Assembly (NCBI RefSeq): GCF_001696605.3
Contig: NZ_CP031716.1
Span: forward strand, 2,852,001-2,916,000
DNA from: Acinetobacter wuhouensis
Lineage (GTDB): Bacteria; Pseudomonadota; Gammaproteobacteria; Pseudomonadales; Moraxellaceae
DNA: 64,000 bases
Direction of reading: 5' to 3'
Positions 18,124 to 26,982 of this stretch are shown piece after piece; positions within the stretch are counted from its first letter, which is position 1, and the number at the start of each line of letters is the position of its first letter. The notes under the pieces are model-generated. The model was not told the DNA's origin and searched no databases. It saw nothing but the letters and a program-made list of their open reading frames with translations. The position numbers were made by a program, and so were the translations under genes.

Positions 18124-19251
18124 TTAGTTCAACACTTTATTGGCAAGTGCATTACTGGCTTTAATTGCAAATTCATCGACATAACGGCTATAAAAATTTG
18201 CCACAATCAACGTTGCACCAATCGCACTCAACCCTGAAAAAATCGCTGAAGCAGAATAACTCCATCCCATATTAAAGAATAAATTAAATAGAGGGATACA
18301 CACCAAATACAGCATTAATAAATGCAGTAAATAAATGGAAAATGATAATTTCCCGAGCCAAACCAGTATCGGATGATCTAAGCATTTGGATAATAATGGG
18401 CTCATCAGCACACTATAAACGATCAGGGTTCCTGCCAAGAAGTTGCAATAATCATAGGTGTGCTCTCCCCAAAAGGCATACAACCACTGATAAGATGCAC
18501 TGGTATTATGCGCACCTGCAAAATATAAACCGAGCAATAACACAGGGATAGCAACATAACTCGTTAAGGTTTTGGCATAAAGATAAATATAGATCCCGAT
18601 AATAAAGCTCGAAATCCCGAAGCTAAATCCCTGACCTCTCCAATAATAAGCAAGACAAGGAATAATCACCGAGCCTAGCCAAAACGCGATTTTTTTATAG
18701 TGGAGTAGATACAATAGAAAAAATAATGCAAATGATCCCATTAACTCAATCGTCATAGTCCATAGCACCCAATTGACATCACTTTCTGAAAATAGAAAAG
18801 CACCTATTGTTCCCTCATAGAGGACTTGCTTTAAACTAAAACCTTGCACAGTAAATGCTTGAAGCCACATTCCAACATGATGACTATTAATATGGACAAA
18901 TTTAAAGACCAGCCAAATGATTAAACAGGATGTCAATGCAGGAATCATAAGACGAGGATAACGCTTTACCATCATCATTTTGATTTTTTTATGGAATTGC
19001 TCAGGCTTATTTAATGTCGCATAACTAAGTACATAACCACTCAATACAAAAAATACAAAAACGGCTGCATCACCTGAATAAATAAATGCAAATGGTGAAT
19101 GATGCGTTGCATTTACCCACGCCAAATCAGTCACTTCATTTGGATCAAAATGATGTAAGTATGGAAAAAAACTCATCGCGAGATGAGAAAAAACGACAGC
19201 TAAGCAAGCCAAACCTCGAATGCTCTCTGCCGAATTTATTTTTGCGGACAT
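18124..19251 (-). CDS. Acyltransferase family 3 membrane protein, last gene of the pga operon
   Basis: The product is 375 residues from the ATG at 19251, which has AAGGGAA upstream; a longer frame to 19305 is less likely. It has about ten membrane helices. The opening 'AESIRGLACLAVVFSHLA', with Arg-Gly and His, is the active-site signature of the OafA/AT3 family, which O-acylates sugars across the membrane. It follows pgaD by 57 bases on the same strand. In Gram-positive PNAG (ica) operons the fourth gene icaC also belongs to this family and is thought to O-succinylate the polymer. A similar role, modifying PNAG with acetyl or succinyl groups, is a reasonable inference. Confidence 0.85.
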   Translation of the reverse strand: MSAKINSAESIRGLACLAVVFSHLAMSFFPYLHHFDPNEVTDLAWVNATHHSPFAFIYSGDAAVFVFFVLSGYVLSYATLNKPEQFHKKIKMMMVKRYPRLMIPALTSCLIIWLVFKFVHINSHHVGMWLQAFTVQGFSLKQVLYEGTIGAFLFSESDVNWVLWTMTIELMGSFALFFLLYLLHYKKIAFWLGSVIIPCLAYYWRGQGFSFGISSFIIGIYIYLYAKTLTSYVAIPVLLLGLYFAGAHNTSASYQWLYAFWGEHTYDYCNFLAGTLIVYSVLMSPLLSKCLDHPILVWLGKLSFSIYLLHLLMLYLVCIPLFNLFFNMGWSYSASAIFSGLSAIGATLIVANFYSRYVDEFAIKASNALANKVLN

Positions 19252-19308
19252 GAAGGATTCCCTTTGTACATCGAAGTCCCAACAGGTGGGGCTTTGATCG
19301 ACCAATAC

Positions 19309-19773
19309 TTAGTCGATATAAGTGATACGACCATCCGCATCATGGTGGACAGTTGAAATTTTCTGCTGACGTGAATGAACTAAAGCCTCAACATTTAAGT
19401 TGAAATGGTCGGCATAATCCTGTGTAGATTTAGGTTCCATTTCCTTTTTAGTTTTCGCAGGAACAAAGTTACTCCATAACCATAAAGAAACCGCACAAGC
19501 AATTAATGCAATTAAACCATTTTCTAAAGCTTTGGCAAAAGCTTCGAAAAAATAATGGATCAACTGTGGTTTTTCCAAAGAAAGATAACCCACCAAAATC
19601 ACGATTGGACGCCAAAGCAATAACCAAAATGCCCACAACATTGCTGTCATTGTCGTAGAGAAATAACGACGATGCCACGGCAACTGCTTACGCAAATCAA
19701 TAATCAAAGATTCTGCTTTCATATTTTTGCCTTTGGTCTGATTTTGCTCAGACATATTCAAATCATCAGCCAT
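19309..19773 (-). CDS. pgaD: PNAG synthesis accessory protein PgaD
   Basis: A small inner-membrane partner of the PgaC synthase, needed for polymer synthesis and for c-di-GMP control of the complex in other species. Two membrane helices (about residues 40-65 and 80-105 from the ATG at 19773) with 'WHRRYFSTTMTAMLWAFWLLLWRP' resemble E. coli PgaD. The open frame begins with a GTG at 19788; the ATG at 19773 overlaps the pgaC stop by eight bases and seems better. The soluble tail ends in 'HHDADGRITYID'. Confidence 0.85.
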   Translation of the reverse strand: MADDLNMSEQNQTKGKNMKAESLIIDLRKQLPWHRRYFSTTMTAMLWAFWLLLWRPIVILVGYLSLEKPQLIHYFFEAFAKALENGLIALIACAVSLWLWSNFVPAKTKKEMEPKSTQDYADHFNLNVEALVHSRQQKISTVHHDADGRITYID

Positions 19774-21031
19774 CTTGGCGCATACCACGGTCAGGACTCA
19801 CCCAACGCGCTCGTTTACTGCTTCCCAATTTAAGTACTTTGGGAAATGCCACAATACTTGCTGTGACGGTAATCAACCAAAATACAAAAGGATACCAAAT
19901 CATCCAATAGTAGTTTTTCACTAAAGTCGATTCATAGCGACTGTCCATCCATTTACTGATTGCAAATTGCAATAGACAAGTCGTACCCAATAATATTCCT
20001 GTTCCCATTGGTAACAACGGTGAACTGATTGCAGGCGTTCCAAGCAAAGGCAAAACTAAATGTAAAATCCAGAAAATCACCATGATTAACATTAAATATG
20101 ACCAAACCAAGGTCAGGATCAATTCAATGATAAGGGGCCAAAGAAAATTCAGTTTTGGCTTTAGCAATACATCTATATTTTTTAATAGAACCTGTGCCCC
20201 ACCCATTGCCCAACGTAGACGCTGCTTCCACAAACCATTAAAAGTTTCAGGCATTAAAATCCACACCAAGGCATTCGGTTCAAAGCGTACTTCCCACCCT
20301 GCTCGGTGTAATTTCCATGTCACATCAATGTCTTCGGTCAACATATTCGGTGACCAATAGCCCACCTCATGCACCGCGCTTTTACGGAATGCAGTAATCA
20401 CACCAGATACAGTAAATAAACGCCCAAAGGTACTTTGCGCACGTTTAATCATGCCCACAATCGAAGAAAACTCACCGACTTGAATTCGACCAAGTAGTGT
20501 TGATCGGGTACGAATACGTGGATTACCTGTGACTGCCGCAACTGTAGGGTGGTCGATAAAATGTCGAATCATCCATTGTGCTGCATGCGGATCAAGTAAA
20601 GCATCTCCATCAATCCCAATTAAATATTCAGCATCTGTCAACAAACTGCCTGCTTGCAAAGCCATTGCTTTACCTTGGTTCTCCGCCAAATGAACGACAC
20701 GAAGTTTGTCATATTTCAACGCCAATTCATTCAAAATTTCTTTGGTATTGTCAGAGCTGCCGTCATTAATCGCAATGACCTCAAAGTTTGGATAATCTAA
20801 TTTTAATGCATGACTAATGGTTTCATGCGCATTGTCCTGTTCATTAAAACAAGGCACAAGTACTGCAACCAAAGGATATTCTTTCAATGGCGCAGGCTGT
20901 TTATAAGGCGGATCTTGACGCTCTTTCCAATGAAAAATAACTGCACCGATCATCCACAAAAACGACATGAACAATGGATAATAAAAAATAAAATTTAATA
21001 TCGACTGCCACAGATGCTGAATTGCATTCAT
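19766..21031 (-). CDS. pgaC: Poly-beta-1,6-N-acetylglucosamine synthase PgaC
   Basis: A processive family-2 glycosyltransferase that polymerises UDP-GlcNAc and passes the chain through the membrane. The 421 residues include 'VLVPCFNEQ' and 'VIAINDGSSDNT' (nucleotide binding), 'GIDGDALL' (DxD), 'TEDIDVTWKLHRAGW' (catalytic base) and 'QRLRWAMGG' (Q/RxxRW). Membrane helices flank the catalytic domain, near residues 10-30 and 300-400. It starts nine bases after the pgaB stop with an AGGG ribosome site. It is the core of the exopolysaccharide locus. The diguanylate cyclase at 8.3 kb could feed c-di-GMP into this system, though that is only possible, not shown. Confidence 0.93.
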   Translation of the reverse strand: MNAIQHLWQSILNFIFYYPLFMSFLWMIGAVIFHWKERQDPPYKQPAPLKEYPLVAVLVPCFNEQDNAHETISHALKLDYPNFEVIAINDGSSDNTKEILNELALKYDKLRVVHLAENQGKAMALQAGSLLTDAEYLIGIDGDALLDPHAAQWMIRHFIDHPTVAAVTGNPRIRTRSTLLGRIQVGEFSSIVGMIKRAQSTFGRLFTVSGVITAFRKSAVHEVGYWSPNMLTEDIDVTWKLHRAGWEVRFEPNALVWILMPETFNGLWKQRLRWAMGGAQVLLKNIDVLLKPKLNFLWPLIIELILTLVWSYLMLIMVIFWILHLVLPLLGTPAISSPLLPMGTGILLGTTCLLQFAISKWMDSRYESTLVKNYYWMIWYPFVFWLITVTASIVAFPKVLKLGSSKRARWVSPDRGMRQDG

Positions 21032-21040
21032 AACAATACC

Positions 21041-23074
21041 CTAAGGAACCATACGTTGTGGTTTAGAATCGAATACTTTACGCATTTCAGCCGTGTTAGG
21101 ATGCTCCTCAATTGGATCATCTGGATAATAGCCCACATGCATTACGCCTTGCTGATACAACGAAGCTATCGTTTGCGTCATTTCAGAAGTCGGAATTTTT
21201 TGGTTATTGCGCCAATTCACCGCTTGTAATTCAAAAATGGTCTTTTTAATCCCATTCGGCTGTTGTTTCACACGTTTAACTAAATCTTTATAAAACTTGT
21301 CTGCATCAGGCGCTTGTTCCATATATGGCATTGCCATGATTGCAGTAAAGTCATATTTTTGAATAGATTGTTCTAAAGACTGTGCATACCAATTTTCAGA
21401 ATACGCGGACAAGGCAACTTGAGCATATAAATTACGTGCAGTGAGTAAGAATGGTTGGTAATAACGTGCTTTTTGTGCCAAATCCATAGCAAAGTTATCA
21501 ATGGTTTTGGTTTTAAAATCTGTCCATTTTTGAAGTTTCGCATCATCATTACGAATTTCGTCTAAATCTGCAGGTAAACCAATTTTTTCATAAGCTTTGA
21601 TCGCATCCGGACTTGCATCTTCATAATCTGACAATGTTGCGTCGTCATGGAATAAGATTCCATCAAATGTTGTCGACTTTGCCAAATCTTCGTATAGGCC
21701 TTCAATCACTTTACGCGCTTCAGGTGAGTAAGGGCTTAGACGGTGATAACCCATATTTAAATGGTCACTATTTTTTGCTTGTTGCGTCACTACTAAATCT
21801 TTAGATGCAGGATTTGACGCAGGTAATTCCCATGCCAATAATGGCATCCATGCATATAAACGCCCAACTTGTGTCCGAGATTGGATTTGCCATGCCACAC
21901 GGTTAAACAAGTCAGCACGCATTGGCAAATAACGGTTTGGGAAATACACCATATCCGCTGAACCATTGGCATCTGGATCAGCAAAAGCTTGTAAAAATAC
22001 TGTTGTGACATGCATATCACGGATACGGTCTAACAAACGCCCTAAGTTTTTCTCTTGCTGTGCTTCATCAGGATCATAGATATAGTCCAAATCGACATGC
22101 ATAATTTTTTGCGGACGATTATTGTCAGTAAAACCCATTTGACGGCTCTGAATTTCTTGCGCCAATGAGTCTGTTGTCATTCCACCTTCAACCAAGATCC
22201 GGTTCATATGACCTAAAGATTTTTCAATATGGTCTGGACCGTCATCTAGGCTAATGGTCATCGGCATGCCTGCTTTTTTAGCCAAAGCAACCGCTTCCAT
22301 ATTGTAGCGTCCATAAGGCCACACCATCACGCGTGGTGCTTTTAGACCATGTGCAGACAAGACCTTATTGTTCTTTTTCAAATCGTTAAAAATACGATCT
22401 GCGTAATCCTTGTCATCTTCATAAGTCTTAGTTTTAGGATTATATTCACGTGTCACTGCGGCAGGTTCAGAGTTCCCTTGCGGATTGCCTGTTACACCAC
22501 GATGTAAATTATAACTATGGCTACCAATCTCAACGATGCCACTCTTCTGCATGGTTTTTAGCTCATCCCACGACAGCAGTTTTTTCCGATCCAGTTTGTC
22601 ATCACCAAACTGCACCATGGCATTGGCTTTTGGTTCAAGCCACGAACCAACTACAGCGAGCACCACTGGAATTTTACGTTGTTTTAAAATTGGATAAGCG
22701 TATTTATAAAAAGACTGATAACCATCATCTACAGTCAATAAAACTGGTTTAGTCGGTAACTTAGATTTACCTTCATTGGCTTTGATAATTTGATCAACAT
22801 TAACAAAGTTATAGCCATTCTTTTGCAACCAATCTAAATGCAATTCGAATTGCTTCGGTGTCACTGCATACGCTGGCATCACTGCATCTTTCTTTTCAGT
22901 AATTTCATGATAGCCAATGATCGTCAGCGTATTTAAATCAATCTTTGGAAGTTCTTGTACCACTGTACTATCAGTAGTAACTGGATCTACTTCTGCCATC
23001 GCACTATTATAAAAAGGAGAAAATAATAGTGTTATGCACATCATCGCTGAAGGAGAAAAGTAACGGCTTAACAT
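21041..23074 (-). CDS. pgaB: PNAG deacetylase/hydrolase PgaB
   Basis: The 677-residue periplasmic protein removes some N-acetyl groups from PNAG so it can be exported. A signal peptide ends near 'AMA-EVD'; no lipobox Cys is seen, unlike the E. coli lipoprotein. The N-terminal polysaccharide deacetylase domain has 'LTVDDGYQSFY' (the Asp pair) and 'EIGSHSYNLH' (metal His residues). The C-terminal glycoside-hydrolase-like domain (from about residue 330) has 'MHVDLDYIYDPDEAQQEKN' and 'GILFHDDATLSDYED'. The usual partner pgaA, encoding the outer-membrane export porin, should lie directly upstream but is absent here. The 490 bases upstream have no gene. Confidence 0.92.
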   Translation of the reverse strand: MLSRYFSPSAMMCITLLFSPFYNSAMAEVDPVTTDSTVVQELPKIDLNTLTIIGYHEITEKKDAVMPAYAVTPKQFELHLDWLQKNGYNFVNVDQIIKANEGKSKLPTKPVLLTVDDGYQSFYKYAYPILKQRKIPVVLAVVGSWLEPKANAMVQFGDDKLDRKKLLSWDELKTMQKSGIVEIGSHSYNLHRGVTGNPQGNSEPAAVTREYNPKTKTYEDDKDYADRIFNDLKKNNKVLSAHGLKAPRVMVWPYGRYNMEAVALAKKAGMPMTISLDDGPDHIEKSLGHMNRILVEGGMTTDSLAQEIQSRQMGFTDNNRPQKIMHVDLDYIYDPDEAQQEKNLGRLLDRIRDMHVTTVFLQAFADPDANGSADMVYFPNRYLPMRADLFNRVAWQIQSRTQVGRLYAWMPLLAWELPASNPASKDLVVTQQAKNSDHLNMGYHRLSPYSPEARKVIEGLYEDLAKSTTFDGILFHDDATLSDYEDASPDAIKAYEKIGLPADLDEIRNDDAKLQKWTDFKTKTIDNFAMDLAQKARYYQPFLLTARNLYAQVALSAYSENWYAQSLEQSIQKYDFTAIMAMPYMEQAPDADKFYKDLVKRVKQQPNGIKKTIFELQAVNWRNNQKIPTSEMTQTIASLYQQGVMHVGYYPDDPIEEHPNTAEMRKVFDSKPQRMVP

Positions 23075-23564
23075 ATATTTAAATACTCAATCATCATTGT
23101 TCTAAATCTGAATACGCCCGTAGCACCTCAATGATTGAGGTACTAAAATCCTTTTTTGGACGAAAATAATCAGAGCTTTTACAACGATGATTTAAAAGAA
23201 TAAAACTGAAACGAATCTTAAAAAACAATTCTGAGTAGAATTATTTATTTGTACTATTTAAACACTTTTAAAACAAAAATATTGTAGATGATTGTTACAT
23301 GCTGATTATTTAATGGTCTTAGAATCATTACAGTGTGCTTTTTATCACATTATTATCAAAAATAGTAGACGTTAAACAGTAGTGCAATTTTATACTTATA
23401 ACACTGCTTTATGAACAAACAATGGAGTCAATTCTGATCAGCTTTTACGATCATACGAGACTTAAATTTTGAATCTGCGTGAATAAAAAAGATTATAAAA
23501 ATAGAGATCAAACTGACCTCTATCTTTTCATTACTATATCTTGCAATACACTTTGGAATAGATA
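23075..23564. other. Non-coding region upstream of pgaB
   Basis: A stretch of 490 AT-rich bases between the pgaB start and the end of the FKBP gene. It contains the perfect 17-base palindrome noted at 23125. No open frame resembling pgaA or a remnant of it was found in any frame. Confidence 0.6.
23125..23141. promoter_or_regulatory. Perfect 17-base palindrome upstream of pgaB
   Basis: ACCTCAAT-G-ATTGAGGT is a perfect inverted repeat about 50 bases ahead of the pgaB start. Its compact 8+1+8 form suits a dimeric repressor or activator. It lacks a T run, so it is not a normal terminator. No regulator gene lies nearby, so the binding protein is unknown. Confidence 0.45.
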
Positions 23565-23903
23565 TCAATCACGTGTTTTAACGTCAAATAATTCAATCTC
23601 AAAAATCAGATTTGAATGCGCAGGAATAATTTTACCCATTTTACGCTCACCATAAGCAAGGTGTGATGGCACGATTAATTTACGTTTTCCACCAACTTTC
23701 ATCCCCATAATGCCTTGATCCCAACCCTTAATCACACGACCAGTACCAATCACGGTTTCAAAATAGTTTCCACGGTCTATAGAAGAATCAAACTTAGTTC
23801 CATCTTCCAACCAACCTGTATAATGCGTGGTAATCAAAGCACCTTTTACCGCCTCTTTACCTTCGCCTACTTTTAAATCAATAATTTCTAATTCAGCTGT
23901 CAT
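23565..23903 (-). CDS. FKBP-type peptidyl-prolyl cis-trans isomerase
   Basis: A 112-residue single-domain FKBP that speeds isomerisation of peptide bonds before proline. It shows 'GALITTHYTGWLEDGTKFDSS', 'VIKGWDQGIMGMKVGGKRKLIVP' and 'AYGERKMG', the conserved pocket residues of the family. No signal peptide is present, so it is cytoplasmic. It is most like the small FkpB/FKBP12 type and lacks the SlyD histidine tail. It is monocistronic. Confidence 0.92.
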   Translation of the reverse strand: MTAELEIIDLKVGEGKEAVKGALITTHYTGWLEDGTKFDSSIDRGNYFETVIGTGRVIKGWDQGIMGMKVGGKRKLIVPSHLAYGERKMGKIIPAHSNLIFEIELFDVKTRD

Positions 23904-23949
23904 GTCTTTGCTCCGCGTGATATGTTAGTTCAACACCTTGATATAAGAC

Positions 23950-24090
23950 TTCTTACATAAGTCATAAAATATTCAGATTTAGATTCAAAACCTATTCAAA
24001 AATATATCGAGAGTTTCCTTCTCTTGCACCATATATGGCTCAGGGATGAGGAGATAACCTCCGTAAGAGGATGAGGGGCTTCTAATATAA
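23950..24090. repeat. Dispersed intergenic repeat, copy 1
   Basis: This segment shares long stretches with 58501-58625, in the same orientation. Common blocks include 'CATATATGGCTCAGGGATGA', 'CTTACxTAAGTCAT' and 'AAGAGGATGAGGGG'. It occupies most of the gap between the FKBP and YaeQ genes. No coding capacity was found. It is likely a REP- or MITE-like sequence of the genus. Confidence 0.75.
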
Positions 24091-24213
24091 AACCACCTAC
24101 CTCTTATGAAACGCTGTTTCTCAGCCTAAAAAGATAAGGGAACATTCAATATTAATCTGAATGATTCTGAAAATTATTTTTGCAAGATGCTTATTTGCTT
24201 AATTTTACGAAAA

Positions 24214-24744
24214 TTACTGTAACTGCGTCCACTCAATCACGGCTTGAGCATTGTCACCAATCAATGTCCACTCACCATCCATCACATTGAGCTGTAATTG
24301 CATCGTACGTTCACACAAATCCTGAATTGCCAATGTTGTTGCTTCAGACAGTTGCCATACCTGAACGTTTTTCAATGTTTTGAGTTTAGAACTACGCTTA
24401 TACCATTCTGCAACTGCTGATCCATAAGCAATCACTGCCACTTCGCTACAACGTGCTGCGGCTTTTTTAACTTTATCTTCATCAGGCAAACCGACTTCAA
24501 TCCATTTCACCAATTGCCCAGTTAAGTCTTTTTCCCACAATGCAGGTTCATCAGTTTCAAACAAATCTTTGGTAAATTCCAAACGCTCATCAGCAAAACG
24601 TGCAAAAGCTAGAACACGAACCATTAAACGCTCAATGGTTTCAGATGGATGCAATGCCATGGTCAATTGAAAATCGCCATACTGATGCACATCCATATTG
24701 GCAATATTCAAATCTGCCTTATAAATCGTTGCTTTAAGTGCCAT
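24214..24744 (-). CDS. yaeQ: YaeQ family protein
   Basis: A 176-residue protein of the YaeQ family, a PD-(D/E)xK-nuclease-like fold. Conserved stretches include 'KATIYKADLNIANMD', 'LALHPSE'-like 'MALHPSETIERLMVRVLAFA', 'DEPALWEKDLTG' and 'WIEVGLPDEDKVKKA'. YaeQ was once proposed to act in transcription antitermination for haemolysin genes, but the true role is uncertain. It is followed upstream by the CobW-type GTPase, about 60 bases away and on the same strand, possibly co-transcribed. Confidence 0.9.
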   Translation of the reverse strand: MALKATIYKADLNIANMDVHQYGDFQLTMALHPSETIERLMVRVLAFARFADERLEFTKDLFETDEPALWEKDLTGQLVKWIEVGLPDEDKVKKAAARCSEVAVIAYGSAVAEWYKRSSKLKTLKNVQVWQLSEATTLAIQDLCERTMQLQLNVMDGEWTLIGDNAQAVIEWTQLQ

Positions 24745-24804
24745 GAAAATTCCAAAAAATAAGTTCTCAAATATGGCGCACAGTCTATAAGATTTTAAAC
24801 AGGA

Positions 24805-25833
24805 TTACTGATTTATTTCAGCTTGGTCAATCCGACAATTCAGCAAAGCATTTTCGAAATTCTCCCAATCTCTATGATCTGAGTCCGCTGTATTTTGGAT
24901 AATGATTTCAATGCGATTATCTAAACTTTCTTCACCTGACTTATAGTTCAAGTCTTCTGGATTGAAATTGAATGTCATCCAACCTTGATTGGTATTAAAA
25001 ATTCCTTTTATGCGTAACCAATCTTTTTGCTCACATAACACATCCAGTAAATCGTAAAAATCAAACTTCCACCGTTTGGAAAATTTCCAACCTGCAACCG
25101 TATAACCATTTGAAGATTCAACATAGTGATATGGCAACTGCTTAATCACTGGAAGTTCTGCATCCAAAGGAAGCTGTTTTTGCACTTGAATCAAAGGTAC
25201 AACTTTTCTTTGAATACCTTGATGTGGCACGTCGATTTGTGAAATTTCAATATCACCCTGTTCTGCCAATAACCATGTTTGAATAGACGTTAGATAATCT
25301 GTTTTAAAATGATGCAGCTTCTGTTGATCTGCATCATTCATTGAATCAGCATGGGAAACCACCACAATTTGCGCAGCTTTGAGTTGGTCTTGAAATAAAT
25401 CTTGCTGAATAAATGCCTCATCATGTAAACGACTACCATCCACAACTGTCACTAGTGCGCGCATATCAATTTGCGACTGCCAATGCGGTTCAGTTAACTG
25501 TTCTAAAAGCTGTGCGGGATGTCCCAAACCCGTCGGTTCAATAAATAAGCGATCAGGTTGTTTCTCTTGAATTAAACGAGATAACGCAATTTGCATTGGC
25601 AACTGACCTGCACAACACAAACAACCGCCCAATAGCTCTTTGACTTCATAGCCCGAATCTTGCGGTAATAATTGTTGATCAACCCCAATTTGCCCAAATT
25701 CATTCATCAAAATTGCCCAAATTTCCCCTTCAGGCTTCTGTTGTAGTAGATGTTGCAATAAGGTGGTCTTTCCTGCACCTAAAAAGCCAGAAATGATATG
25801 GGTCTTTACTGTTTTTTGCGCAAGAATCTTCAA
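24805..25833 (-). CDS. CobW/YjiA (COG0523) GTP-binding metal chaperone
   Basis: A P-loop GTPase of the G3E family, whose members help insert metals such as zinc or cobalt into enzymes. The 342 residues contain 'SGFLGAGKTTLL' (Walker A, residue 15), 'MNEFGQIGVD' (switch I/Glu), 'GGCLCC' (the CxCC metal-binding motif), 'EPTGLGHP' (Walker B area) and 'VVSHADSMND' (base recognition, replacing NKxD by SHAD). The C-terminal CobW domain is present. The start is TTG at 25833, since no ATG is available before the P-loop. No Zur-like palindrome could be identified upstream. Confidence 0.9.
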   Translation of the reverse strand: MKILAQKTVKTHIISGFLGAGKTTLLQHLLQQKPEGEIWAILMNEFGQIGVDQQLLPQDSGYEVKELLGGCLCCAGQLPMQIALSRLIQEKQPDRLFIEPTGLGHPAQLLEQLTEPHWQSQIDMRALVTVVDGSRLHDEAFIQQDLFQDQLKAAQIVVVSHADSMNDADQQKLHHFKTDYLTSIQTWLLAEQGDIEISQIDVPHQGIQRKVVPLIQVQKQLPLDAELPVIKQLPYHYVESSNGYTVAGWKFSKRWKFDFYDLLDVLCEQKDWLRIKGIFNTNQGWMTFNFNPEDLNYKSGEESLDNRIEIIIQNTADSDHRDWENFENALLNCRIDQAEINQ

Positions 25834-26295
25834 AGTATCAACTCAACGTTATGAAATATGACGGGTTATGAGAAATTAGAACACGGTCTATTATGATTCA
25901 AAATCTGTGTGAAAGTTACGATTTAAAATCTATTTTTTAGATAAAAATATCTAAAAAAATTCAAAACTCCAATACTACATTCATAAACCATCCACATTCA
26001 ATGTTGAGTCTAAGTAAAAAATGAGATTATTTTTTAACCAAATTTTCATATTTTCATACACTTTAAGCGCTTCATAAAAGCGATTTATTCACAAAATTAT
26101 TACATAAGATAAGGCTTTGTTTTAAACACGTAACTCGTACTGTTTCGCTTTGTTGTAAAGGTTGCTCAATTTTTATTCTGCACTTAGCATGGATTTACTC
26201 CTTGTGAACTGCAACGCATTTAACACTCGACGCTCTCACAAGACTTTTACGCTTAAGACGATTAAATCGTCATTTAATGAACAAAGGATGCCACA
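25834..26295. other. Divergent non-coding region between the CobW gene and a small exported protein
   Basis: It contains 460 bases that hold the start signals of both genes and two perfect inverted repeats. TTTTTTAGATA / TATCTAAAAAA, with a four-base loop, lies at 25933-25958. A 15-base palindrome lies at 26257-26271. The remainder is AT-rich without a gene. Confidence 0.6.
26257..26271. promoter_or_regulatory. Palindrome in the 5' leader of the small exported protein
   Basis: GACGATT-A-AATCGTC is a perfect inverted repeat ending 24 bases before the ATG at 26296 and about 10 bases before the AAAGGAT ribosome binding site. It could be an operator, or a leader hairpin that affects translation. 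Confidence 0.4.
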
Positions 26296-26526
26296 ATGAA
26301 TTTAGTTAAAACACTTTTAGCAACTACCCTTGCTTTAACAGCTTTCTCAACTTTTGCTGCAAAAGAAAAAGCAGCACCGGCAGCTGAAGAACAAGTTGTT
26401 GTTTCTACTCAAGAACAACCAACTGCTTCTGAAGAAACTCAAGCTGCGGGTCAACCATCTGCTCAACCTGCAACTGAAAGTGCTGCTGAAGCACCGGCTA
26501 CTTCAGCACCGCAAGCTAGTCAATAA
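26296..26526 (+). CDS. Small exported Ala/Glu/Gln-rich protein
   Basis: A 76-residue protein with a clear signal peptide (MNLVKTLLATTLALTAFSTFA, cut after AFA/AA). The mature part of about 55 residues is built almost only of Ala, Glu, Gln, Pro, Ser and Thr, with repeated 'APAAEE', 'EAPATSAP' and 'QPSAQPA' units. It has no cysteine and no aromatic residue, so it is likely unstructured in the periplasm. It has a good ribosome site (AAAGGAT) and a strong terminator follows, as expected for a well-expressed gene. The function is unknown. Confidence 0.75.
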   Translation: MNLVKTLLATTLALTAFSTFAAKEKAAPAAEEQVVVSTQEQPTASEETQAAGQPSAQPATESAAEAPATSAPQASQ

Positions 26527-26596
26527 TTAATAATTATTATTGATAAACAAATCTCTCCAGAGATCACATCAGATTATTTGAAAAGATAATCTGGAT

Positions 26597-26631
26597 AAAA
26601 AGACTAAATCATGCTGCGATTTAGTCTTTTT
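26597..26631 (+). terminator. Rho-independent terminator
   Basis: AAAAAGACTAAATC pairs with GATTTAGTCTTTTT across a seven-base loop, followed by more Ts. It ends transcription of the small exported protein gene. Confidence 0.85.
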
Positions 26632-26982
26632 ATTTTGCATATACTATCTAAAATCAACTTTTCAATTTTTATCCAAGCTGTCTATATTCCAAAGCCATTT
26701 AGATACAAAAGCAATCACAGTGAAATGTTTTAAATATAAGTATAATTTTCAATGAAGGACGATAAGATAAATTCCTTTTCATTGATAGTTTAAAAGAATC
26801 ATTGAATTAAAAATGAATATGCTTAATTTTAAAATAAACCAAATAAAAACAGAACATTATTCAATACTCCATTTTTTAAGCACTCAAATTCACAACGAGT
26901 TATCCACTATGGCATAGCTAGGCTTAGACCCTCATTTCAGTCATTAATATGAATATGTTGTGATTTGAATGGAATAATCGCT
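26632..26982. other. AT-rich non-coding stretch before the FAD hydroxylase
   Basis: About 350 bases without a recognisable gene. The promoter of the hydroxylase should be near the right end. A TTATCCACT at about 26902 resembles a DnaA box but is single and was not taken as an origin signal. Confidence 0.5.

Noticed and set aside
26895..26915. Single DnaA-box-like TTATCCACT, and another TTATCCACA near 37301
   Set aside because: Isolated sites without a cluster, dnaA/dnaN genes or a clear AT-rich unwinding region; not a replication origin.
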